A DNA stretch of 45,478 nt, from the NCBI RefSeq assembly GCF_008831285.2, contig NW_022204768.1, positions 1-45,478 on the forward strand, read 5' to 3'. The position numbers were made by a program, and so were the translations under genes. Shown piece after piece: positions 1 through 9,831 of the stretch. How positions within the stretch are numbered: position 1 is the stretch's first letter; the number at the start of each line of letters is the position of its first letter. The notes beneath the pieces are model-generated. The model saw nothing but the letters and a program-made list of their open reading frames with translations, was not told the origin of the DNA and ran no database searches. The DNA comes from Nymphaea colorata (lineage: Eukaryota; Streptophyta; Magnoliopsida; Nymphaeales; Nymphaeaceae).

Positions 1-70
1 CCCAACCCCAACCCCAACCCCAACCCCAACCCCAACCCCAACCCCAACCCCAACCCCAACCCCAACCCCA
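1..70. repeat. Left telomere, CCCCAA repeats
   Basis: A partial unit followed by ten perfect CCCCAA units and a final CCCCA, then unique sequence from 71. This is the C-rich strand of a Tetrahymena-type telomere. Together with the GGGGTT tract at the other end it marks a complete macronuclear chromosome. No degenerate or GGGTTT-type units are seen. Confidence 0.99.
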
Positions 71-108
71 TTCATCTCTCAATTATTTATTTCATATATA
101 TTTATATT

Positions 109-1610
109 ATGCAAATGATCTTATCAGTCATCCTGCTGATCACCTAATAAGCACAAATGCAAAATTCAACCGTTGTTAACTTTTCTCCACTTCTCAGAAG
201 TTATTTTGGCTAAACTCGACCCAGCTTTTACGTCAGCATAGAAGCAGAGCCAAAATCTTCGTATCAATATGTTGAACATTCCATTCTTGAGGGATGGTTT
301 GGCTTGCATCTAGATTCCAATAATCGATTCTACACAAATACAGCCTTCAAATAGTAGCGTTTGATTGATATTAATTACGAGCTCTCTAATATCTCCAACC
401 AAGTAGTCTCAACGAAATCAATCTATAACAGGAATGATTAAGCTTCTCCAGTGAAGTAAGCTTAGAGAGTGGCTTTAGTATAAATCTGGAAGACCTATGT
501 GGAAAATATTTCATTTCTAAGCCGACATTCATGATCATCCAGGGCGCTAATCTTCCTCTTTCATCTATTACTTCCTAATTTTGGGAAAAAAGAGAGTGCA
601 TACCATAGGTTCTGCTACTTAAGACCGCTTAGGATATTCAAAGATATCTCAGAATTAAAAGAATGGAGAAGATTTAATAAATTGAAGGATATAGTCTCTA
701 TATCCATCTATAGTTTGTTTAGGCTTATCGCTTGAAGAAATAATTAGCAGTAAGATCTGGAACATTTAGGAAGATTTAAAATACCAGCCTTAAATAAAAT
801 CTTTCAGATATCACTTAAATAATCAAGAAAAACCATCCTCTTTAAAACCAGAAGAATGATGAAGAGATAATCACTGTTTTTGATATCAATTCAAGATTGG
901 TCTCAATACCAGACATTATCGACAAGGTTTCATTCACACGCCAACCTAAATATCTCCTTCTAAGTGGATATTCAGATCATAATTTGATTGTCATTGATCG
1001 GCTCTACAATTAATACGAAATTCAAACTCAAACTAACAGAAATACTGTCTTTACAAACATCACATTGCTGAATGAGAGCCCAATAAAGCATATCCTGTCT
1101 TGCATACAAGTTCCAAACCGATAAAGATATTCTAAGAGGAACTCAAAAAAAGAAAATGTGAGGAATTCCATGTTGACGAGTAAGTTATAGTGAAGATAAG
1201 AGGATATGTTGGCGGAGATTCTGCAAAATACCAAAAAAGCAGCTACAATGAGCAAACAAACGAGCAAATTCATTAAATTTAAAGGGTAAATCATGGAGAT
1301 TTGAAACCGAAATTGTCTGCTCAAGGGCAAAACAACTAACAATATGAATAAAGAAAGAAATGATATCAAGAGAAGAAATAGTGAAGCAGATCGCCAAAAG
1401 ACAACAGTAAAAGAAGTAAAACAAATGAAAAACTTCATTACCGTTGTTCTGATTGCTTTCGGAATCATCTTGGCTTTCCTTATATTGAAGTACGTCATCA
1501 CAAAGCGAGCAATATCCTCAAAGCTGAAGCAAAAGACAAGAATAAAGAAAGTTGAAATCCCTCTTGAATAAATATCGATCTCGTAATCCAACACACTTGA
1601 AAACAATTGA
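109..1610 (+). CDS. Unidentified single-pass membrane protein, chromosome-end gene
   Basis: The reading frame starts with ATG at 109, only 38 bp from the telomere, with a short hydrophobic N-terminus (MQMILSVILLI) that could be a signal peptide. UAR codons are read as Gln throughout. The frame needs one change near 499-535, either a 23-nt GT-AG intron at 499-521 or one missing T, and a further intron or shift near 1180-1202. Residues around 270-330 form alternating beta-strand-like sequence (for example ITVFDINSRLVSIPD), reminiscent of a propeller blade. A strong transmembrane segment (VVLIAFGIILAFLILKYVI) is encoded at about 1440-1500, followed by basic residues. I do not recognise the family. 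The region 1330-1420 is poorly resolved and the 3' end is tentative (TGA at 1608). Confidence 0.5.
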
Positions 1611-1663
1611 TAATATCAAATCAACCTTATTTATCATACGACAGTGAATAATTTTAATTAATA

Positions 1664-3012
1664 ATGATAAAGGCAGAGCTTTCTCCAAACTAAACCAAAA
1701 ATAATCAAATAAAACAGCGTAGCAAATCGTAGCGAAGATTGATCAAACTCTAAAAGAGAGGCTTCGAGATATAAGCATAAAAACTTCGCAGTGAGTACAA
1801 CAATAAATACATGCTGAACGAAATAAAGCTAAATTCTAAGTCGACCAAAAAGCTTCTGACTGAAATCTAGCCTCAAAACATCGGCCATTTCTTGAGTAAA
1901 AATAATGTAATGCAGAACCGACCAAGATCATCTCAGTGACTGCACACAAATGGGTGCTTTACGATTTCTTTTCCTCCCGTATATTCGTGGATATCGAGCT
2001 CGTGACTCGCATGAACTCAACGTTTTCTCTAAACTGCTTGTCTTCTGTGCAGTCAACACAATCGTATAAAAATTTGCCATCGATGCAAGCAGGTTCGAGA
2101 CTATAGTTACAGACGGTGTTTTGAAATTGCACAATAGAGGAGATTGCTTGCTGAAAGCGGATGATATCGTATCTCTAGAGATTTGCTATACCTCATGCTG
2201 ATTGAGGAAAGCGAAGTATATGAGACTGTCCTTGCTGTCAATGTCGGAGCCTTTCTCGAAAGGAAAAGGCAAAAGGAGTATTACAGTGTTTTCGATACTA
2301 AGGACAAGATGATGAAGGAACATTTGAAGAACTTTTATGAGTTAGTCAATAGCTATTGCCAATTGCTTAAATAGAGAATATTCGATACATATAGGCCGAT
2401 CCTGAGCTCAGAAAAGAGAAGAACCGAGGTCAGCTGCAGACATTGGAATTATCTCTATATAATGCCTCAAAATTCCTCTTTTCATGGGAATCCTCAAGAC
2501 GATTTAGCACTCCATACACATAAAGTTCATCAACTCGGAAGGCAGTCTCACGAATAGGATGATAACAATACAAAGCAGGTCAGTTGCTAATAAGTATATC
2601 CCTTATAGCAATGTCTGTCGCAATTGGTAGGAAGATAATTTCATGAATTCTCACTGTTCCATCTATTATGACCAACTAGCAGCTCAATATCGACCGATTG
2701 TTGTAGTTTTGCTCGGCTGTTACGGTCCTAATGATCGCGAAAAGGATATCCAGCAGATCACTGAATGGTATATCAAGAATTGTAAGCAAGGTTAGAAGTC
2801 AGTGAAGAAAAGGAAGAAACTCCAAAGAAAAAATTATCTGCTGTCAAATTGTCAGCATTGCAGCCTAAACTAGGAAAAGACGCTTCCAAAAAGATAGAAC
2901 AGAAATTGAAGACGAATGCAGATCAATAGTTGACTAAGAGATATGACGAAGCAATCAAATTCAAAGTTCATTCTAATTCCAAACCCACGAGAATAAAACA
3001 CAAGCTCAATGA
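1664..3012 (+). CDS. Unidentified protein, probable separate gene downstream of the chromosome-end gene
   Basis: From ATG 1664 a lysine- and glutamine-rich frame runs to about 1935. It continues after a single-base repair (CAG to CAGG near 1936) as QVTAHKWVLYDFFSSRIF. Two more apparent -1 steps lead through a globular stretch (for example KFAIDASRFETIVTDG) to a helical segment at 2183-2374. The C-terminal part (about 2600-3010) contains VVVLLGCYGPNDREKD and then a lysine-rich tail. The last TGA I can place is at 3010-3012, 107 bp before the next start. No known domain was recognised. It could instead be the 3' part of the preceding gene joined by an unresolved intron across 1611-1663. Confidence 0.4.
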
Positions 3013-3119
3013 TCTAACAAATTGCACATATTTTTTCATTATTTTTACTTCACCTTTTTCCTCTTCAATCTTTAATAGTATTAGGCAATTGGTCGATATT
3101 ATTATTTACCTCAACTATA

Positions 3120-4900
3120 ATGATTAAACTCTTCACGAGAGCTTTAAACCGATCCATCGTCAAGCCTTTCCTCTGTTTTCACTTCTCTGCTGCAGGCCGA
3201 TCCAGTGGCTAGAAGCGTCTCGATCTCTACAAGAAGATAAAGTCAAAGGATAGCGGTCATCTCAAAAGCCCAATCCTCTCATAATAAATCCTGGAGAAGC
3301 ATTACAAGCACCACAGATGCGATGGCTGCAACAGTCTTCTACAGAGCCAAGATAAGCAAAAGTATGGGTACATAGACGAACAAGTCCTCTCGAGAGCAAT
3401 CGGATAAAACATCAAACTAATTGAATCATCCTACGGTGCAAGGGTGGAGGATAGTGATTCAAAGACTCTTGAAATCGTCCAATAAGTTGAACGGGAACTT
3501 GATGTTAAAATATTCAACAATCGCACCAAAAAACTGGATAATTTGGATAACGTGGAAGTGCTTCTCCGCCTACAGTAGAAAATAGATGAGTATGAATAAT
3601 CGTAGCAGACAATAAAGCGAAGCAAGAAGCAAAGATAATAAATCTACTGCTATAGATGCTATACTCTAAAGTACCATAACAAATTGCCATAAGAATACAA
3701 CGTTTCCTAAACATTAACGACGAACAACCAATAAGAAATCATGAGCAAAGTCTTCAAAAAACACAAAGAAGTGCCAGTTCTGTATATCTACGTCGTGGAT
3801 ATTCTGGACATAGCTGGCAGCTTTCAAAAATATGTCTTTGATAGACTCATCAACGAACGGGCATAGATGATCGTAGTCGTAAACAAACTGGACATAGCCA
3901 ATGAAAAATATCTCAACAAGCATTTGGTCATGCAATCAATCAAAAATCTCATGAATGACTTTATCAAGGAAAGGGATTTATCATAAAAGAATGAACTAAA
4001 CGAAAGGATAAACAATATCAAAGTCTTCCTCACGAGCAACGTCAGCAAGGCTGGAATAAAGGGACTAGAGGAATACATTGAGAAAAGCTTAATTAGGAGA
4101 ATCCAGCTTATAGGATTCCCAAACACTGGAAAACCACTCTTCTAAACTCTTTGGCTAGGCTCAACAGACCAACATCCAAAGTGCCAGGCACTACAATCTT
4201 CATCACTGAAAGCAAATACAAGAAAAATTTGATCTATGACATGCCAGGCCTTTACTCTGAATGCAATCTTTACAATTTGATCAACAAACCGAATCTTAAG
4301 TCGATGCTTGCATGGAATAAACTTTTCTCGCCCCCTATCATGCTCAATAGGGCCTTATTTTTTGGCGGAAAAGTTTAAATTAGAGATACTAAGATCATTC
4401 TGTTCGGATTGGGTGGCGCTTGCTCTTCAGACAATAAATGGTTTCTTCTTAATTATAAATAATTCTGGAAAGGCCTACCAGCATTAAATGAGCTGCAAAT
4501 CACAAAGTACGAGCTTGATCTCACCTTTAAAAATGGAAAATCAAAAGATTTGGAGATAGCGGGATGGGGATTCATCGGATTCAGATCATCGACTCCAGGA
4601 AAGGCAGAATAGACAAGAAAATTAACCCTCTATCTCCCAAAAAACATTATGTTCCGGTTGAGATAATCCATTTTGACTGACGACGAGATCTTCAAATACA
4701 AGTCAAACGTAGTGAAGAGATTCAGATTGTAGCGTATACACGATAAAAAAGATAGCAATCCCCTAAGGCTCAAAAAAGACTTACATGAGATAATGCTTGA
4801 TGCCATGATAGATTGTGTTTATCTAAGTTCTTCGATGATGATATAAGCAACAAAAGACTAATTTATAATAATATTGATAAATGAACAATCAACAAGTTGA
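3120..4900 (+). CDS. NOA1: Mitochondrial YqeH/NOA1-family circularly permuted GTPase
   Basis: The protein is about 593 aa. It opens with a mitochondrial presequence (MIKLFTRALNRSIVKPFL). The YqeH/NOA1 zinc motif follows as CDGC and CYRC, with a long acidic insert between. The GTPase motifs come in permuted order: NKLD (G4), then P-loop GFPNTGK, a Thr in PGTT (G2), and DMPG (G3). This order is diagnostic of the YqeH/NOA1/LSG1 fold, and the zinc pair points to YqeH/NOA1, which acts in small-subunit mitoribosome assembly. The frame slips by -1 at 4130-4133, inside the P-loop. One more A gives the canonical GKTTLLNSL, so this is probably a missing base rather than a broken gene. The TGA at 4898-4900 lies inside the next gene. 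A 31-nt intron near 4818 would instead end it at 4877. Confidence 0.88.
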
Positions 4901-5666
4901 CAAAATCGTCAATTTCTTCAGAATCAACCACCATTTCCACGATCCCTACCAACTTCTTCTGGATGGAAATTTCATCAAAATCATGGTGGAAAAAGACGTC
5001 GACCTTAAGCGCAGGTTCTAGAATGCCACCAATGGAAGAGTCACGCTCAGAGTCACCTCATGCATCCTTAGGGAATTGGAACTTTTGGGAAGCGAATTCA
5101 AATTAGTCTTGGAATAGGCAAGGAAACATAAGACTATCTTCTGCAAGCATCCCTTGGAGTACTCTGTTGATAATTGCATCGTTGATCAAATCGGAGAAAA
5201 AAATTAGAAAATGTTTATGGTGTGTTCACAAGATATGGAGCTGAGGAGGCATCTAAGAACCTTGGAGAACGTCCCTATCCTCTATTTCGCTCCCGACCAA
5301 AGAGTTACCATGGAGGATATTCCAAAATATTCGCTCAAGATGATCCAAAGACAAAACCAGCAGAAATACTTACCAAAGGAAAACGAACTGAAGGAAGTCG
5401 AAGAGTAGAGAAGACAGAAGGAAATATAAGAGAAAAAGAGGAGAATAAGAGAACTATCTTCGCAGGTCGGTATTCAAATCAATACGAAAATCGCTAAAGG
5501 CCCTAATCCCCTTTCTGTAAAAAAGAAAAAAATAAAATATGTGTAAAAGCCTAAATAAAATCCGTCTTAAAATCCATAAAAGCGTAAAAGGATAAGAAAA
5601 CGAAATAGAAAGCCTCATAATGAAAGCGGTGGTCATGCTATGGGTGATCAGAATGACCAAAAATGA
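4881..5666 (+). CDS. UTP23: rRNA-processing protein UTP23 (PIN-like domain)
   Basis: This is a single uninterrupted frame of 261 aa with UAR as Gln. The N-terminus (FFRINHHFHDPYQLLLDG) matches the UTP23/FCF1 signature F-R-x-x-F-x-x-P-Y-x-x-L-L-D-G that opens the degenerate PIN domain. Cysteine and histidine residues (TSCILREL, FCKH, NC) lie where UTP23 carries its zinc-binding CCHC residues. The SQD near residue 115 fits the later PIN motif, and the C-terminal third is the usual lysine-rich tail. UTP23 is a component of the small-subunit processome in the nucleolus, involved in snR30/U17 release. The start lies 20 bp inside the end of the NOA1 frame, and its stop overlaps the next ATG. No frameshift is needed. 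Confidence 0.92.
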
Positions 5667-6133
5667 TGAATATGTTTTTAAATGAGAAATATGGGGTGTT
5701 GCTTATCATATTATTAATGCAATTACTGCGGTTCTAAAATCAGAATATCTTTGTCTTAGAAAAATCAGTTGAGTTTTGCGGCAAGACAATAGTGAAGTAA
5801 TCCGACATATTACACAGATCAAAAAAGAAAGTACGGTGGGTAATAAAGCACAACGATGATGTGCATTATATAACCTGCTCAATATCCTTCTACTCCGGCA
5901 AGAAAAAGGTGACTCACAACGGGCACACCATCATGGATATAGTTGATTCGAGGTAATGCCTTGATTTTATTGTTTTGATGGGTTTCCAAAGGATGATTTT
6001 CACGGTGGATATCAACACCGAAGATGCAAAAATGGAAAGGAAGTATCTACAGACCGATGGCTCATTTAATAAATTTAAGAATGTGTACTCGCAGCCCATC
6101 CAAAACGTCTTTGAAAAGTACTATGGCCAATGA
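5663..6133 (+). CDS. Small secreted or membrane-anchored protein, unidentified
   Basis: This is an open frame of 156 aa. ATG codons at 5663, 5666 and 5672 are in frame. The first overlaps the UTP23 stop in the arrangement ATGATG. A hydrophobic stretch at residues 11-22 (GVLLIILLMQLL) preceded by Lys-Tyr looks like a signal peptide. The rest is beta-rich, with SGKKKVTHNG and DFIVLMGF. There is a weak resemblance to FAIM-type beta domains, which I do not regard as proof. A 39-nt GT-AG stretch inside the frame could be an in-frame intron without altering the reading frame. The TGA is at 6131-6133. Confidence 0.6.
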
Positions 6134-6256
6134 CATGAAGTTTATATTTATATGAAAGGCTATACTAAACTATTATAAGGCTCCTTTTTTATTATCGAAT
6201 AATAAAGCTATCATATTTTTTCTCATTTTTTGCTTTATGATTTTCTAGAAATACGC

Positions 6257-7038
6257 ATGACCGATTACCTCGTCCAGATATATAATAATAATCAAAATGA
6301 TAACAACCCGTTTGAAAAAGTAATGCAGTACGAAAAACCTCCTAGTTTAGTTTTCACTGCTAACTTTACCATCTGCCTTGTAGCAGTTCTACAATTCTTG
6401 CAAAGAGGAAGGCGTACAAGTGAGAAGAGACCATTTGAAGTGCAATTAGCTAAACTTTTATTCAGTCTAAACCGCCTCAACCGTCCAAGTCAGAGGAATA
6501 AAACTCGAAAACATCCCTTAAACATTCAATTCGCAATCTCAGTGCTTTACATCATCATGAAGCAGAAGAGTAAGATCTCTAAAGCAAACCACCAAAAGAA
6601 GGACGCTATTGCTGAGGTAAGGCTTGGACATGAAATTTTATCATGAGTATGAGTTCTAAAACACCCAAAGCGAGTTGTAATCAGTCATTTACTTATGCGA
6701 ATTAGCAACAGCAGTCATTAACAGCCAAATTTAGGATAATGTTAATTTCTATGACCAGAAATCAGAAGGGATTAGAGGAAAGAATGAGAAAGCCTAAGGG
6801 AAAAATATGGAAAAACATATTCTATCAAATCCCTGGCCTCGGAAAAGAAAAATGCCAAGCAATTTCACAAAAATATCCAACATACGAATCCTTGTAGATG
6901 ATTACAATAATCGAAATAGCTAAAAAACTTTCCGTATCGAGAGGCATCAAGGAAGTTCGGCTCGGTTCTGTTCTGGCGAACCGAATATATCGTTGCCTAT
7001 TTCTGGAGGACGGTTCATAAAGTATTTATGAATAATGA
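6257..7038 (+). CDS. EME1/MUS81-type structure-specific endonuclease subunit
   Basis: With introns at 6617-6647 (31 nt) and 6741-6765 (25 nt) removed, 726 nt remain, exactly 242 codons, with no frameshift. The C-terminal half matches the EME1/MUS81 family: IWKNIFYQIPGLGKEKC followed by YPTYESL is the tandem helix-hairpin-helix region, and VLANRIYRCLF is the usual family end. ELATAVINSQIQ fits the preceding helix of EME1. No ERKxxxD nuclease motif is visible and the protein is short (241 aa), so it is more likely the non-catalytic EME1-like partner, or an upstream exon is missed. Its role would be cleavage of branched DNA in repair or meiosis. It ends 21 bp from the convergent kinase gene. Confidence 0.75.
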
Positions 7039-7059
7039 ATGATAATATAAGAGTATAGT

Positions 7060-8927
7060 TCATGCATATTTTGCCATTTCTGACATGATGAGGTCCAGCT
7101 TGCCGATGATTTCCACGTTAGTCATAAAGATCTTAGGCAAACTCTTCAACCTCTTCACTCCTCCCAACTTCACAAAGGTCTTGCATTTGTCCGGTTTTCC
7201 TATTATGTACTCGAAAGTGCATTAAAGGAAGAAAATAACAAGCTAAAGGTGGTCGTTGCATACGGTTTTGTTGAGGACTAACATTTCGCATACTATGAAA
7301 GGGTCCCTATAAAGTTAAGCTCGTCTAATTTCATTTGGAATTATTAGTATTTTGAGATGAAGAGCATAAATTTCAAGTTTTCCTCGTTAGTCTTTACGTC
7401 GTTTTGAAAGATGAGAATATTGGATATCTTTTCGAAACAGTAATTGTAGATGTTCATGGATTAAATGACATCAAAATTTCCTAATTGTACTTGTTGAAGA
7501 TGTTGAGGATGGGAAGAGCAATCTCAATTTGCTTGTATTCTGCAGCAAAGCTGTAAGCAACTGCGAGTAGGCTTAACGTGTCTTCCTCTTGCAAGATTTG
7601 GAGCAAATGAGAAGGAAGGATTATTTGATCATGGGTGAAGCTTCTGATGAGAGGACAAATGCGTTATATGATATGCATATGAGTCAAATAGCTTTCCTTC
7701 TTGGTCATGAACTGCTTGCATAGCATGGCTATGTAGTATATGGCGTTATTCTGGATCATATAAAACACATCTTTCTCAAATCCCAGTCTGTAGCAATCAG
7801 CAAGAAGATCTAAAGTCTTACACGGATTTATCTTGATTGTCTTGCATTATCTAGTGAAGATATTCTTCATCATGCCGATTTACTATAAGTATTTATATGC
7901 TTCAAAGCCCGAACTGATGATAGTTGCTATAAGATCCAACTTGATATCGCTATTTTCGATCTAATTCAAAACTAAGAAGTGTTTATTGAAGTAGAGAAGT
8001 TTCTTATTCTATGTCTTTTGCGCCAAATTCCAAATCTAATTCAAATTCTTGCTTTTCAGAGTAGTCTCAATCAGCAGGATATTCGAGTCCTTATGTTCTT
8101 GTGGGAACGCTGCAAGTTCAAATCCTGCTCAGTGATAGATTTCATCCATTTATTCTCAAGCAACTCACTTGCAGATGCCCTTTTCTCCGGTGATTTTTCA
8201 AAACATCTCAACAAAAAATCAATACACTCAGGCGAAGCATTCTTCGGCAGTGGAGGATGCTGGTCCTACACGATCCTTATCAAGGCTGGAAGCGGCCCAA
8301 GGTCAGAATAGGGTGGATTGCCTGTCATAAGTTCAATCACCGTGCATCCCAGTGACCAGATATCGCTTTTAGTATTGATGACATCTTGACCGTTAACCGT
8401 TTCAGGAGCCATCCAATAGGGGGTCCTCCTGCTGATAGTGTCTTTTGGTTTTAGTTGATATTGACTGCCACTCCAAAATCGGCTATTTTTATCTTTCCGT
8501 CCTTCGTGATCAAAATGTTGAGTCCTTTGATATCACGATGCACGATATTAAGCCGGTGAAGATACTCGAGTCCTTCCAAAATTTGAAAAATGTAGAGTTT
8601 GATAAGGGATTCCGGGAATATGGATCTCTTGCAGAGAGTTCCAAGTGTTCCGCCCTCGAGATACTCTAGGATGAGATAGATTTTATGGTCCTTGAGGACA
8701 GCATCAAAGTACTTGACTATGTTCTTGTGGTTGAGATTCTTGATGAAGTTGATTTATTTTTTAATAGATTTTACTTCCTCCTTGCTGATGGGCATTTCCT
8801 TCATGGCCACTATGCACCCGTTGGTCAGGTTGATGCCCTTGTAGACCAGTCCGTTGGCGCCCTTGCCGATGGTCTCGATTATCTGGTAACATTAGATCGT
8901 GCGTGTCTTGGATAGGGGACCGTTCAT
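7060..8927 (-). CDS. Ser/Thr protein kinase of the Cdc7/SepA/MAP3K-epsilon type
   Basis: The kinase domain fills residues 14-270: glycine loop [16 protein letters not shown] lysine, catalytic loop [15 protein letters not shown], then TPYWMAPE and DIWSLGC. The phrases IVQDQHPPLP and [10 protein letters not shown] are typical of the Cdc7/MAP3K-epsilon clade, which drives septation and cytokinesis signalling. The C-terminal 350 residues are helical and probably armadillo-like, as in plant MAP3K-epsilon. Four apparent -1 steps are needed (near 8442, 8128, 7456 and 7360). Adding four bases gives 1872 nt, 624 codons. The start is the ATG at 8925-8927, 13 residues before the glycine-rich loop. There are no obvious introns. 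Confidence 0.85.
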
Positions 8928-9148
8928 CAAGGTATGCTGTATTATTTTATCACCCGATTATCAAAGCAATTATTTCAAAATTATTTGAATAGGGCATTCC
9001 AAACATAAAGCCATCAACTAAAAGACACCGAAAAATGATGCTTTGAAAGCATGACCCTAAGAAGAAATTTTCGAGCATTTAGTTTGCAAATAAATTGGGA
9101 CTATACTAACTGTTTCTTATATAATTCTTCTATTGTCCCATCGAAGGA

Positions 9149-9753
9149 ATGTTTCATCACCGCCTACGCTCTCTCTTGCTCCTCTTTCTCTCCTCTCCAT
9201 CGCAAACAGCCAAGTACAATATCTTCAATTCCAAATAGACCCAGTTTTGGTCTCTCGTGCCAACTTTTTCCTCAACGTCCTCAGCACCAAGTTCAGACAT
9301 ACAACTGGGCCTTCTGCAACAGAACGCTACTCTATAGGACCGTCATCAATACGCTGGCCTGGCTGAGAATGATAAGGAATAGCATCCCCTGTGGGAATGT
9401 CATCGATGGCTCTGATAATGCAGTCTCGGGAATCAATAATGTCGTCGTCGGAAATAAGAACAGAGTCAATGGAATTAACAATTGGGTTTTGTTTCCAACT
9501 ACAAACAACTTCATCTTCCAGATCCTTCACGGATAGCATTTTGGCAATCGGAAACTACCAAATTGATCTTACGAAAGTCGATTCCATCGTCACGAATCCA
9601 TCCGCTGCCATATCGTATATCGATGGAGAAGGATACAACAATTGTGCAGCAAAAACGTGGCAACTTCGTTCTTTTTTACATCATGATCTAAAACTAGCTT
9701 TTATTTATTTATATTTTAAGATGAGTTTCGGAAGAAGAAATCCGTGTGAATGA
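9149..9753 (+). CDS. Secreted Gly-Asn repeat (beta-helix-like) protein
   Basis: I chose the ATG at 9149 because it gives a clean signal peptide (MFHHRLRSLLLLFLSS), followed by a short helical segment (LLQQNATLQDRHQY). The core is a G-N-x-N type repeat: GNVIDGSDNAVSGINN, VVVGNKNRVNGINNWVL, which would form a short beta-helix. A 31-nt intron at 9491-9521 joins the repeat to the end domain SFTDSILAIGNYQIDLTK. I have seen this repeat plus end-domain layout in uncharacterised ciliate proteins. The frame steps by two bases near 9385; adding two bases makes the spliced length 576 nt. No function is known. Confidence 0.6.
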
Positions 9754-9831
9754 AGGATTTGGATTACCGTTAGAATTAGTACTTGGAACGCAAGTAAAAT
9801 AATATAATTACAATAATTACTATAGTTGGCT

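Noticed and set aside
1-70. Repeat tract as a CRISPR array or satellite
   Set aside because: The units are 6 bp without spacers and match telomeric CCCCAA, with the complement at the other end.
9051-9536. Alternative plus-strand start for the Gly-Asn repeat gene at 9051
   Set aside because: That frame gives an uninformative Ser-rich N-terminus; the frame from 9149 gives a clean signal peptide and helix.
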